Assembly: GCA_945895375.1 (NCBI GenBank)
Contig: CAMDEE010000003.1
Location: 62,001 to 126,000, forward strand
From: Auritidibacter sp. Marseille-P8566
Lineage (GTDB): Bacteria; Actinomycetota; Actinomycetes; Actinomycetales; Microbacteriaceae
Direction: 5' to 3'
DNA: 64,000 nucleotides
The position numbers were made by a program, and so were the translations under genes. The first letter of the stretch is position 1. Each line of letters begins with the position of its first letter. The notes under the pieces were generated by a model. The model saw only the letters and a program-made list of their open reading frames with translations, was not told where the DNA came from and did no database searches. Below are positions 7,092 through 16,154 of this stretch, in pieces.

Positions 7092-8510
7092 TTGAAGAAA
7101 AGAATCATCATTGTTGGTGCTGGCCTTGGTGGTCTCACAGCAGCTTCACTCTTAGCTAAAGCAGGACATGACGTCACTGTTCTAGAGAAGAACAATTGGG
7201 TTGGTGGCAAATCAAGAAGAATCGAAGTAGCTGGTCAAAGAATCGATACAGGTCCTTCACTTGTCACATTCCCAGGTGTACTCAAAGAACTCTTCTATCG
7301 CTATGACAATCTTGGTGAAGCTAGCGATGCAACTTCTATTGCTGATCTCAACCTTGAAAGGCTTCCTGAGGTTGGTAAGTACTTCTTTGGTAAAGAAGTT
7401 GTAAACCTTCCTGTTGAAGAAGGTCACCCTTGGTTCTCTGCATGGCAGAGGTTTGAAAAAGAACATGGTGGCCTTGGCCCTCAGATTGTGAAGCTGCTAA
7501 CCTCAGATCCCTTTGATGCCAAGACTCTACCTGCGGTCACAGCTATCTCCAAGAACTATGGGGTTCGTCTTTCAACTAGTTCCTACCTCAAGCATCTGGA
7601 TTGGATGCCTGCAGGGTTGAAGGAAGTAATTGCTATTCACACCCTCAACGCAGGTATTGCTCCGGAGAGAACACTTGCTCTTTATGCAACCATGCCTGCA
7701 GTTATGGCTAACGAAGGAATCTTTGTTCCAGTTGGTGGAGTTTATGAGATTGTCCTTTCTTTAGAAAAACTTGCTGTTGAAGCAGGAGCAACAATCAAGA
7801 CTGGTGTTCAAGTTTCAAAGATTACTAAGGGTTCAGTATTTGTTGAAGGTGAAGAACTAAAAGCTGATTATGTAATTGGAGCAGCAGATGCTCAAGTAGT
7901 TGATTCACTACTTGGTAAGAAAGCTAAATCCCCTAAGCGAGTATCTTGTTCAGGGGTGGCACTCTTTGCTGTTCTCAAAGAACCGCTTCCTGAAGAAACA
8001 GTTACCCATTCGGTGATTATGCCTAGTTCACCTAAGTCACTGCATGAAAGCCTTGATCAAACTCAGCTACCTAAAGAGACCATGGCCTTCTTGAACTATT
8101 ACAAACCAGGTCACATTTATCCGAACTCCAAGGCAACTGCTGCTATCTTGCTAACTGCTCCGGCTAACGGAGAGCGTTTCAGCTTAGAGAGTGATTTTGT
8201 TCAGGGAGAACTAAAGAGAATCAGTTCACTGATTGGGCTAGAGGGTAACCTTGCGGATCTGATTCTTGATTACCAGATTTTGGACCCGATGTACTTTGCC
8301 GAGTTTGGTGCTAAGGGAGGTGCTCTTTACGGGGCAACTAGACCTATCTGGCAGGGCGGACCATTTCATAGCCCTGGTTATTCATCAATGCTTCGTCCTT
8401 GGCTTTGGCGAGTTGGGGCTTCCGTTCACCCAGGTGGAGGTATCCCAGCTGTTATCGGTGGGGCCATGAACTCAGTGGCTCGCCTGCTAAAAAGCATAGG
8501 TAACGCCTAA
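7092..8510 (+). CDS. Phytoene desaturase family oxidoreductase (CrtI/CrtD-like)
   Basis: 472-residue FAD-dependent carotenoid desaturase-type enzyme. It has the N-terminal dinucleotide-binding motif GAGLGG at residues 9-14, then [14 protein letters not shown] and [10 protein letters not shown], all typical of CrtI. Near the C-terminus it has [17 protein letters not shown]. It starts with TTG at 7092, immediately after the stop of the CrtEb-like gene, and is slightly shorter than common CrtI (about 490-510 residues). It probably desaturates phytoene to lycopene, or acts on a later carotenoid. The remaining carotenoid genes (crtE, crtB, cyclases) are not in this window. Confidence 0.82.
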   Translation: MKKRIIIVGAGLGGLTAASLLAKAGHDVTVLEKNNWVGGKSRRIEVAGQRIDTGPSLVTFPGVLKELFYRYDNLGEASDATSIADLNLERLPEVGKYFFGKEVVNLPVEEGHPWFSAWQRFEKEHGGLGPQIVKLLTSDPFDAKTLPAVTAISKNYGVRLSTSSYLKHLDWMPAGLKEVIAIHTLNAGIAPERTLALYATMPAVMANEGIFVPVGGVYEIVLSLEKLAVEAGATIKTGVQVSKITKGSVFVEGEELKADYVIGAADAQVVDSLLGKKAKSPKRVSCSGVALFAVLKEPLPEETVTHSVIMPSSPKSLHESLDQTQLPKETMAFLNYYKPGHIYPNSKATAAILLTAPANGERFSLESDFVQGELKRISSLIGLEGNLADLILDYQILDPMYFAEFGAKGGALYGATRPIWQGGPFHSPGYSSMLRPWLWRVGASVHPGGGIPAVIGGAMNSVARLLKSIGNA

Positions 8511-8625
8511 CTCCTTTGTTCTCAACTGAGGGCAGGCTATAAAGTAGTTATGACCTCAATATTTTGTTATTCTTTGAGTGCGGGGTAATTTCCTTACCTC
8601 GGTAACTAATAATCATCGGAGATTC

Positions 8626-11600
8626 ATGTTCAGCCTGTCAAAGATAAGCCTTGCCAACCGTTCAGTGGTAGCGCTACTAACTTCCATCCTTGCCGTATTC
8701 GGCTTCATTTCAGTTGGTTCGCTAAAGCAAGAGCTATTCCCTTCTCTTGAGTTCCCTCAGGCAGCGATTGTCACTACCTATCCAGGTGCTGCTCCTGAAG
8801 TAATGGACACTCAAGTCAGCCGAGTGATTGAAGCAGCGGTTGAATCTGTCGAAGGTGTTACCACTACTTCATCGACAAGCCAGAGCAGTCTCTCAACTGT
8901 TCGAGTTACCTTTGACTTTGGCATCACTTCAGCCAAGGTAACTGAATCTCTTAATGCAGCTCTGGACTCTGTTAGATCAACTCTTCCTACAGGCTCTAAT
9001 GCACGAGTACTTAGCGGTGGTCTGGGTACTATCCCAGTTCTAGTTCTTAGCGTGGCTGCTGACTCAGGTGATAACACTGAGATTGCCAAACTACTTCCAG
9101 ATATCGCACCAACACTTTTCAAGAAAGTTCCTGGTGTAAAGGATGTTCAAATTGGTGGTATTCGTGAATACCGCGTAAACATGAAACTTGATCAAGCTTT
9201 GATGGCTAGAAATGGTATTTCTGCTCAAAGCATTAGCACAGCACTAAAAACAAACGGCTTTGTGCTGCCAGCTGGAACTCTTGAAGACAGCGAAGGACAA
9301 ATCACAGTTCAGGTTGGAACTCCGGTTGAGTCTGTTGCTGCACTAAAGTCACTTCCTGTTTCTGGCATGAACCCAGCACAGGTTCTCACCATTGGCGACA
9401 TTGCATCAGTCACCTACGAGCTAGCACCAGTTGAATCAATCTCCAGGGTTGATGGCAAGCCATCACTAGCTATCTCAATCACTAAGACTCAAGAAGGAAA
9501 CACTGTTTCTATCTCTAGAGGCATCAAGCCTTTGGAAGAAGAACTAGCAACAAAGCTAGGTGGCAATGTAACCATCAAGGAGACATTCAACCAGGCACCA
9601 TTCGTTGAGAAGTCCATTAATGACTTAGTTAAAGAAGGTCTACTGGGCCTTACCTTTGCAATTCTGATTATCTTGGTCTTCCTTAGATCATGGCGATCAA
9701 CCCTTGTCACAGCTATCTCTATTCCAACCTCGCTATTGGTTGCATTCATTGGTCTGGCTGGCTTTGGTTATTCCCTAAACCTATTCACACTTAGCGCACT
9801 AACTATTGCAATCGGTCGTGTAGTCGATGACTCGATTGTGGTTATTGAAAACATCAACCGACACTTGGCCTACGGCGAGAAGAAGAAGGAAGCTATCCTC
9901 AACTCAGTCAAGGAAGTTGCCGGTGCAATTACCGCTGCGACACTGACAACCGTTGCAGTATTCCTTCCTATTGCGGTCGTTGGTGGTCTCGTTGGTCAGT
10001 TGTTTAGACCATTCGCACTAACCTTCGCTTTGGCTCTGGTTGCATCACTGTTTGTGTCATTGACTATCGTTCCTGTTATTGCTTACTGGTTCCTAAAGAC
10101 TCCAGTTGTTGAAGCAGGTATGACTGAGGCTCAAGCCAAGAAGTTTGCTGAACAGGCACGTAAAGAAGAGGAAGAGCACGAACGCAAATCAATTCTTCAG
10201 CGTGGATACATTCCTATCCTTACTGCAACTCAGAAGCGCCCTGTGATCACCATTGTTGCTTCAGCATTAGTTCTAATCTTCACCTTTGGTCTTGTGCCAT
10301 TTATCAAGACCAATTTCATTGGAAACTCAGGATCAACGACTTTCAGCATCAACCAGGAAGTTCCACTTGGTTCTTCTCTTGAAGAGAAGGCCAAGGCTGC
10401 AGAAGGTGTTGAGAAGATCCTTCTAGCTAGTGGTGACACTGTTGCTGTGACAACCACTATTGGTGGGACAGCAGACAGCAGAGTAGCCTTCGGTCAATCA
10501 GCTGGTGGTATTCAGATTCAGGTTTCGATCAAGGAAACTGTGAAGGGTGATGCATTCCAAACCAAGATGCAGGAACTGTTTGATGCAGATTCAAGTCTTG
10601 GAAAAGTCAGCTTCCAGAGTGGACAGTCATTCGGTTCAAGCGGAACCATTGACCTTACCGTCACAGCCAAAACTGATGAACAGCTAAGAGAAGGTATCCA
10701 AATTGTTCAGGAAGCACTTGAAGGAAAGATTGACAACGTCTCCCCTGATATTGTGACTACTCTTTCTCAGAAGCAAAGAACTCTTAAGGTAACTGTTGAC
10801 CGAGAAGCGGCAACCAGAGTTGGCCTAAGTGAATTTGCCGTGTCTAACCTGGTTTCTAGCGCAATGAGCCCGCAGAGCGTTGGAACTATAAACATCGACA
10901 ACAAGCAGACTGACATTTACATTAAGTCTGAAAATGTGCCGGAGACAATTGCAGAAGTAAAGGCCATTCCACTGAGCCCATTTGGTCAGGTCAGACTTGG
11001 TTCTATTGCAAAGGTCGAGCTTGTCTCTGTCCCAACCAGGATCACAACTCAAGACGGTGACCGCGCGGCAACTGTTTCTCTAACCCCTGACGAAGATGCC
11101 AGCCTTGGAGCAATCACAATGCAGGTAGCAGAAAAAGTAGATTCTCTGCAGGACAAGATGCCTGCTGGAACCACACTTCTTCCAATCGGTGGTGTTTCAG
11201 CAGATCAGGCAGAATCATTCAGTCAGTTGCTTCTAGCATTGCTAGCTGCGATTGCGATTGTTTACCTAATCATGGTTGCAACATTCAGAAGCTTGGCTCA
11301 GCCACTAGTTCTTCTAGTGTCAATTCCATTCGCTGCTACCGGTGCTTTTGTTGCTCTGCTAGCAACCGACACAGCCCTTGGTCTTCCAGCGCTGATTGGT
11401 ATGTTGCTTCTTGTTGGAATCGTGGTTACTAACGCTATTGTTCTGATTGACCTCATCAACCAGTACCGACTGCAAGGAATGCCCTTTGAAGAAGCCATCA
11501 TCAACGGTGCTCGTCAGAGACTACGTCCGATCTTGATGACTGCTTTGGCAACCATTGGAGCTCTAAGCCCACTAGCACTCGGTTTCACAGGTTCTGGAGG

Positions 11601-11877
11601 ATTTATCTCCCAGCCACTTGGAATCGTAGTTATTGGTGGTCTCTTCTCATCAACAATCTTGACCCTGGTAATCGTTCCTGTTCTATACCGCTTGGTAGAA
11701 GGACGTAAAGAACGTAAGGCTATGAAAAAGGCTGCTAAGACTTCAGCGAAGTCTGAGTCTAAGAAGCCAACTGCTAAGAAGGTAGCTACCAAGGCTGCTC
11801 CAAAGAGCAAACCAGCTACCAAGAAGCCTGCAACTAAGGCAGCTCCGAAGCGCAAGCCATCAGCTAAGACTGCTTAG
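8626..11877 (+). CDS. RND-superfamily efflux permease (HAE1-like)
   Basis: About 1083-residue proton-driven exporter of the AcrB type. It has an N-terminal helix (LANRSVVALLTSILAVFGF), a large extracellular domain, a helix bundle with the proton-relay motif GRVVDDSIVVIENI (Asp pair at 401-402), a second large domain and a second bundle. The last 55 or so residues are a Lys/Ala/Pro-rich tail. I start it at ATG 8626 because GGAG at 8618-8621 fits it; an in-frame GTG at 8578 would add 16 residues. No membrane fusion protein or outer channel gene is adjacent, as expected in a single-membrane organism. The substrate cannot be told from sequence. Confidence 0.88.
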   Translation: MFSLSKISLANRSVVALLTSILAVFGFISVGSLKQELFPSLEFPQAAIVTTYPGAAPEVMDTQVSRVIEAAVESVEGVTTTSSTSQSSLSTVRVTFDFGITSAKVTESLNAALDSVRSTLPTGSNARVLSGGLGTIPVLVLSVAADSGDNTEIAKLLPDIAPTLFKKVPGVKDVQIGGIREYRVNMKLDQALMARNGISAQSISTALKTNGFVLPAGTLEDSEGQITVQVGTPVESVAALKSLPVSGMNPAQVLTIGDIASVTYELAPVESISRVDGKPSLAISITKTQEGNTVSISRGIKPLEEELATKLGGNVTIKETFNQAPFVEKSINDLVKEGLLGLTFAILIILVFLRSWRSTLVTAISIPTSLLVAFIGLAGFGYSLNLFTLSALTIAIGRVVDDSIVVIENINRHLAYGEKKKEAILNSVKEVAGAITAATLTTVAVFLPIAVVGGLVGQLFRPFALTFALALVASLFVSLTIVPVIAYWFLKTPVVEAGMTEAQAKKFAEQARKEEEEHERKSILQRGYIPILTATQKRPVITIVASALVLIFTFGLVPFIKTNFIGNSGSTTFSINQEVPLGSSLEEKAKAAEGVEKILLASGDTVAVTTTIGGTADSRVAFGQSAGGIQIQVSIKETVKGDAFQTKMQELFDADSSLGKVSFQSGQSFGSSGTIDLTVTAKTDEQLREGIQIVQEALEGKIDNVSPDIVTTLSQKQRTLKVTVDREAATRVGLSEFAVSNLVSSAMSPQSVGTINIDNKQTDIYIKSENVPETIAEVKAIPLSPFGQVRLGSIAKVELVSVPTRITTQDGDRAATVSLTPDEDASLGAITMQVAEKVDSLQDKMPAGTTLLPIGGVSADQAESFSQLLLALLAAIAIVYLIMVATFRSLAQPLVLLVSIPFAATGAFVALLATDTALGLPALIGMLLLVGIVVTNAIVLIDLINQYRLQGMPFEEAIINGARQRLRPILMTALATIGALSPLALGFTGSGGFISQPLGIVVIGGLFSSTILTLVIVPVLYRLVEGRKERKAMKKAAKTSAKSESKKPTAKKVATKAAPKSKPATKKPATKAAPKRKPSAKTA

Positions 11878-11898
11878 CTCTAAAAGGTAAACTATGTG

Positions 11899-11920
11899 GA
11901 GCCCTCGATGTCGGGGGCTC
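11899..11920 (+). terminator. Hairpin between the RND gene and orn
   Basis: A 9-base-pair stem (GAGCCCTCG with CGGGGGCTC, one G-T pair) closes a four-base ATGT loop. It begins 22 bases after the RND stop. The following bases TACCTAGTTT are not a strong T-run, so it may be a weak terminator or an mRNA-end stabiliser rather than a full stop. Confidence 0.5.
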
Positions 11921-11936
11921 TACCTAGTTTGAAGGA

Positions 11937-12548
11937 ATGATGAACATACCCGAATACCTAGTCTGGATTGACTGCGAGATGACAGGTCTAAACCCTGAAA
12001 CCGAATGCATCGTAGAAATCGCAGCAATAGTCACCGACTTTGATCTAAACGTTTTGGATGAGGGCATTGATTTAGTCATCAAGCCTCGTGAAGGAACTGT
12101 TGAAGCGATGGGTGATTATGTTCGTCAAATGCATACTGACTCAGGTCTTATCAACGAGTTTGATTCAGGTATTGACCTAGCCGATGCTGAAGCCCAAGTC
12201 TTGGAATACATCAAGAAATACATTCCGAACCCAAAGACTTCTCCCCTAGCCGGTAACACCATTGGCACAGATCGTATGTTCATTTCTAAATACATGCCTA
12301 ATCTGGATGCTCACCTGCATTACAGAAACATCGATGTTTCAACTATCAAGGAACTGTCTAAGCGCTGGTATCCAAGGGTGTATTTCCAAGCTCCTAAGAA
12401 AGATGGTGGGCATAGAGCGCTAGCGGACATCCTTGAATCTATTGAAGAGCTCAAGTATTACCGCAGCACGGTCTTTGTTGAGACTCCTGGCCCTTCTACT
12501 GAAGAGGCCCAAGCACTAGCGGAAGCCCTCAAGACTGATAAACTTTAG
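11937..12548 (+). CDS. orn: Oligoribonuclease
   Basis: 203-residue DEDDh 3'-to-5' exonuclease that degrades 2-5-nucleotide RNAs, the last step of mRNA turnover and of cyclic dinucleotide clearance. The catalytic residues are all visible: D12 and E14 in IDCEMTGL, D112 in GNTIGTDRMF, and H159 and D164 in GGHRALADI. GAAGGA lies directly before two adjacent ATG codons (11937 and 11940), and the second may be the true start. It is followed by tRNA-His, an arrangement common in actinobacteria. Confidence 0.95.
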   Translation: MMNIPEYLVWIDCEMTGLNPETECIVEIAAIVTDFDLNVLDEGIDLVIKPREGTVEAMGDYVRQMHTDSGLINEFDSGIDLADAEAQVLEYIKKYIPNPKTSPLAGNTIGTDRMFISKYMPNLDAHLHYRNIDVSTIKELSKRWYPRVYFQAPKKDGGHRALADILESIEELKYYRSTVFVETPGPSTEEAQALAEALKTDKL

Positions 12549-12580
12549 AAGTTGATTTCGGAGTAATCCGAGAAGCACAT

Positions 12581-12657
12581 GGTGGGTATAGCTCAGCTGG
12601 TAGAGCGCCTGGTTGTGGTCCAGGATGTCGCGGGTTCAAGTCCCGTTACTCACCCCA
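12581..12657 (+). tRNA. tRNA-His (anticodon GTG)
   Basis: Full cloverleaf with the extra 5' G (position -1, at 12581) facing C73, the identity element of tRNA-His. The acceptor stem is GTGGGTA/TACTCAC, the D arm GCTC..GAGC, and the anticodon loop TTGTGGT carries GTG. The T arm is GCGGG TTCAAGT CCCGT. The 3' CCA is encoded (12655-12657), unlike in the tRNA-Arg of this window. Confidence 0.97.
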
Positions 12658-12664
12658 AATAAAG

Positions 12665-12697
12665 AAAAACCCGAGGTTATTAGCCTCGGGTTTTTTT
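12665..12697. terminator. Bidirectional intrinsic terminator between tRNA-His and gatB
   Basis: The stem CCCGAGG/CCTCGGG (7 pairs, loop TTATTAG) is flanked by five A's on the left and seven T's on the right. It therefore works as a rho-independent terminator in both directions, ending the orn/tRNA-His unit and the gatCAB unit. Confidence 0.92.
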
Positions 12698-12707
12698 CAC
12701 TTTTAAA

Positions 12708-14210
12708 TTACTGATTAGCTCTTTCAAGAACTAGTTCTCTAACACGAGCAGCATCTGCTTGGCCCTTCATGGCTTGCATAACAGCACCAATGACAGCGCC
12801 TGCGGCTTGAACTTTACCTTCACGGATCTTCTCAAGAACATCAGGTTGTTTAGCTAGGGCTTCATCGATAGCTGCAATTAGAGCACCATCGTCTGAAACA
12901 ACTTCAAGGTTTCTAGAAGAAACAATCTCGGTTGGAGATCCTTCCCCTGCTAGAACTGCCGAGAGAACTTCACGAGCAATGCGGTCATTGATCTTGCCCG
13001 ATTCAACCAGTGTTGCAATTTCTGCTACCTGTGTTGGGGTGACGTTCATTTCTGAAACATCTTTGTCTTCAGAGTTAGCGATGCGAGCAATCTCACCTGA
13101 ATACCACTTACGAGCTGCCTGTGGTTTTGCTCCTGCTGCTACTGCCTCTTCAATGAAATCAAGGAGACCTGCGTTAACAACATCTCTGAACTCCATCTCA
13201 GCAAAGCCCCATTCACCAGCTAGACGCTTGCGTCTATCGGCTGGGTTCTCAGGTAGAAGTGATCTGAGTTTTTCGATTAGTTCAGTTGAAGGTTCAACTG
13301 GAACTAGGTCTGGCTCTGGGAAGTAACGGTAGTCATCAGCATCAGACTTAGGTCTTCCTGCACTAGTTGAACCCTTGTCTTCGTGCCAGTGTCTTGTTTC
13401 TTGGGTGATAGTTCCACCAGCAGAAAGAATTGCTGCCTGTCTTTGGATTTCGTATCTAACTGCACGTTCAATAGATCTAAGTGAGTTGACGTTCTTAGTT
13501 TCTGTTCTGGTGCCAAGTTTCTCTTGACCCTTTGGTCTGATTGAAACGTTAGCGTCACAGCGTACGTTACCTCGCTCCATACGGGCATCGCTCACACCAA
13601 GAGCCTTAACAATCTCTCTAATAGAGCGAACGTAAGCAGCTGCTAGTTCAGGGGCTTCTGCTCCTGCTCCAAATACAGGCTTAGTAACAATCTCAACAAG
13701 TGGAACACCCGCACGGTTGTAATCAACTAGAGAGTATTCAGCTCCTTGGATACGACCAGTTGAACCACCAATGTGAGTTAGCTTTCCAGCGTCCTCTTCC
13801 ATGTGTGCTCGTTCGATCTGAACTGTGAATTTGTTACCTGAAGGAACTTCCACCACCAGCTGACCTTCAAAAGCAATTGGGTCTCTGAACTGTGAGGTCT
13901 GGTAGTTCTTAGCTAAATCTGGATAGAAGTAGTTCTTGCGAGAGAACCCGCCAGTTGGAGCAATTGAACAACCAAGAGCAAGACCAATAGAAATAGAAGA
14001 TTCGACAGCCTTTCGGTTAACTACTGGCAGTGATCCAGGTAGGCCTATACAGATTGCGCAGACGTTAGTATTTGGCTCATCGCCAAAGTCATTTTTACAT
14101 CCACAGAACATCTTGGTGTTGGTGTTTAGTTCAACGTGAACTTCTAGACCAATAACTACTTCATAAAGCTCTAGAGCCTTCTCGTAGTCCATCAGGTTTG
14201 CTTTAACCAT
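12708..14210 (-). CDS. gatB: Asp-tRNA(Asn)/Glu-tRNA(Gln) amidotransferase subunit B
   Basis: 500-residue GatB. This subunit binds the mischarged tRNA and phosphorylates its side chain before amidation, converting Glu-tRNA(Gln) and/or Asp-tRNA(Asn). The N-terminus YEVVIGLEVHVELNTNTKMFC and the cysteine-bearing segment CGCKNDFGDEPNTNVCAIC are characteristic, as is GKVQAAGAVIGAVM in the C-terminal tail domain. The ATG at 14210 overlaps the gatA stop by one base (TAATG). It is the last gene of gatC-gatA-gatB, which ends at the bidirectional terminator. Confidence 0.97.
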   Translation of the reverse strand: MVKANLMDYEKALELYEVVIGLEVHVELNTNTKMFCGCKNDFGDEPNTNVCAICIGLPGSLPVVNRKAVESSISIGLALGCSIAPTGGFSRKNYFYPDLAKNYQTSQFRDPIAFEGQLVVEVPSGNKFTVQIERAHMEEDAGKLTHIGGSTGRIQGAEYSLVDYNRAGVPLVEIVTKPVFGAGAEAPELAAAYVRSIREIVKALGVSDARMERGNVRCDANVSIRPKGQEKLGTRTETKNVNSLRSIERAVRYEIQRQAAILSAGGTITQETRHWHEDKGSTSAGRPKSDADDYRYFPEPDLVPVEPSTELIEKLRSLLPENPADRRKRLAGEWGFAEMEFRDVVNAGLLDFIEEAVAAGAKPQAARKWYSGEIARIANSEDKDVSEMNVTPTQVAEIATLVESGKINDRIAREVLSAVLAGEGSPTEIVSSRNLEVVSDDGALIAAIDEALAKQPDVLEKIREGKVQAAGAVIGAVMQAMKGQADAARVRELVLERANQ

Positions 14211-15712
14211 TAGTTGACCTCCAATACTGGTGCGAAGTCCATCATGCGCTTACCCCAAACACCTTCAAGAATTCCTTCAAGGGCCGCTCCTACTTCATAC
14301 AAAGCAGCGTCTTTGTGAGCTGGTGCTAGGAACTGAATACCAACTGGCAAGTTGTCTTCATCCGCTAGACCAATAGGAACTGAGATACCAGGGATACCAG
14401 CAAGGTTGGCAGGGATAGTTGCAATGTCGTTTAGATACATAGCTAAAGGATCAGCAACCTTTTCACCGAACTTGAATGCTGTGGTTGGAGCAGTTGGTGA
14501 AACAAGAACATCTGCCTTAGCGAAAGCTGCATCGAAGTCTCTTTGGATAAGTGTTCTTACCTTTAGAGCGGCTCCATAGAACTTGTCGAATGATCCAGCT
14601 GAGAGTGCATAGGTGCCAAGAATGATTCTTCTCTTCACTTCTGGACCAAATCCTGCTTCACGGGTTGCAGCCATTACTCGTTCAATGGTTGGGTTACCCT
14701 CTGGGGTCACTCTCATTCCAAAACGAACAGAGTCAAACTTTGCTAGGTTGCTTGATGCTTCCGCCGGAAGGATTAGGTAGTAAGCATCAATTGCATATTC
14801 AAATGAAGGACAGTCAACCTCAACTATCTCAGCACCTGCATCGGTAATCAGTTTTAGTGCTTCAGCAAATCTGTTCTGAACACCTTGCTGGAAACCTTCA
14901 CCAGATAGTTGCTTGATAACTCCAACCTTCTTACCCTTGAGCGATCCATTCTTAGCTGCCTCAACCATTGAACCTAGAGAGTCCTTTAGTGAAGTGCTGT
15001 CTCTAGGGTCATAGCCACCGATGACATCTTGAAGAAGAGCTGCATCTAGAACGTTTCTAGCTACTGGGCCTACTTGGTCAAGGGAAGAAGCAAGGGCAAT
15101 CAAACCGTATCTTGAAACAGCTCCATAAGTTGGCTTGATACCAACGGTTCCTGTAACAGCACCTGGGAATCTAATTGATCCACCGGTATCCGAACCAATT
15201 GCTAGAGGTGACTGGAAAGAAGAAACAACAGAAGATGACCCACCGCCGGAACCACCAGGGATTCTAGATAGATCCCATGGGTTCTTGCTTGGCCCGTACG
15301 CCGAGAACTCGGTTGACGATCCCATTGCGAATTCATCAAGGTTGGTCTTGCCGAGAATAGGCATCATTTCATTACGAAGCTTGGTCACAACCGTTGCATC
15401 GTATGGAGCAATCCAGCCTTCAAGAATCTTTGAACCAGCTGTAGTTGGTGCATCGGTTGTTGTCAGGTTATCTTTCACAGCAATAGGAACACCGGCTAGA
15501 AGTGGGAGCTTCTCTCCCGCTGCTCTTTTGCGGTCAACTTCTTTAGCAACCTCTAGAGCGCTCTCTGGGGAAAGGTGAAGGAATGAGTGAACAGCGTCAC
15601 CGACCTTAGATATCTGGTCGATGTGAGCCTGGGTGACCTCAACTGAACTGACCTCGCCTTTGGCTAGGAGTTCGACAAGTTCAGAAGCATTTTTTCTAAT
15701 TAGCTCTGACAT
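14210..15712 (-). CDS. gatA: Asp-tRNA(Asn)/Glu-tRNA(Gln) amidotransferase subunit A
   Basis: 500-residue amidase-signature enzyme that releases ammonia from glutamine for GatB. The catalytic Ser-cisSer-Lys triad is in place: K80 in AVKDN, S155 in GGSGGGSS and S179 in [14 protein letters not shown] start at 15712, three bases after the gatC stop. Cytoplasmic, in a heterotrimer with GatB and GatC. Confidence 0.97.
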   Translation of the reverse strand: MSELIRKNASELVELLAKGEVSSVEVTQAHIDQISKVGDAVHSFLHLSPESALEVAKEVDRKRAAGEKLPLLAGVPIAVKDNLTTTDAPTTAGSKILEGWIAPYDATVVTKLRNEMMPILGKTNLDEFAMGSSTEFSAYGPSKNPWDLSRIPGGSGGGSSSVVSSFQSPLAIGSDTGGSIRFPGAVTGTVGIKPTYGAVSRYGLIALASSLDQVGPVARNVLDAALLQDVIGGYDPRDSTSLKDSLGSMVEAAKNGSLKGKKVGVIKQLSGEGFQQGVQNRFAEALKLITDAGAEIVEVDCPSFEYAIDAYYLILPAEASSNLAKFDSVRFGMRVTPEGNPTIERVMAATREAGFGPEVKRRIILGTYALSAGSFDKFYGAALKVRTLIQRDFDAAFAKADVLVSPTAPTTAFKFGEKVADPLAMYLNDIATIPANLAGIPGISVPIGLADEDNLPVGIQFLAPAHKDAALYEVGAALEGILEGVWGKRMMDFAPVLEVN

Positions 15713-15715
15713 TTT

Positions 15716-16012
15716 CTACTCCTCATCCAATATCGCAGCGACTCGGAATCTACCTTGCCCCTGATCTGGAGCACCTGATAGGGCCTGTTCTTGGGTCAGG
15801 GAAGGCTCAATAACGTCTTCCCTGAAGACATTTGCCAGTGGAATTGGGTGGCTTGTGGCAGGGGTATTTTCATCGATAGCCGACGAAATCTTGGCCACTG
15901 AATCAAGAATTACGCCGAGTTGTTCCGTAAATCGCACTACTTCGGCTTCATCAAGCTCGATTCTGGCCAAATTGGCTAGATGACGCACTAAATCAGGGGT
16001 CACATCAGACAT
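15716..16012 (-). CDS. gatC: Asp-tRNA(Asn)/Glu-tRNA(Gln) amidotransferase subunit C
   Basis: 98-residue GatC, the small subunit that wraps round GatA and GatB. The family pattern is clear: VRHLANLARIELDEAEV near the start and the C-terminal GQGRFRVAAILDEE. I prefer ATG 16012 because GAGGA lies five bases upstream; an in-frame TTG at 16024 would add four residues and lacks a binding site. It is the first gene of gatCAB and is divergent from a DivIVA-like gene. Confidence 0.93.
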   Translation of the reverse strand: MSDVTPDLVRHLANLARIELDEAEVVRFTEQLGVILDSVAKISSAIDENTPATSHPIPLANVFREDVIEPSLTQEQALSGAPDQGQGRFRVAAILDEE

Positions 16013-16154
16013 TGGGTTCCTCAAAACTGTGGTTGTAGGCAGTTGGAATAAGTATATCGGGGCTTACCCAATCCCGCTTACTGCACTAAACTTACAGAGT
16101 TGCTTGGCCTTCACAAAGGGCCATGAACTTTGCATGTTTCAGGAGAATACACAA

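Noticed and set aside
15135-15578. 147-codon open frame on the plus strand
   Set aside because: Antisense to the catalytic region of gatA.
16029-16154. N-terminal extension of the first DivIVA-like protein
   Set aside because: The frame is open back to an earlier ATG at 16029, but the extra 42 residues are not conserved-looking, overlap the gatC promoter region and lie upstream of a good AGGAG site for ATG 16155.
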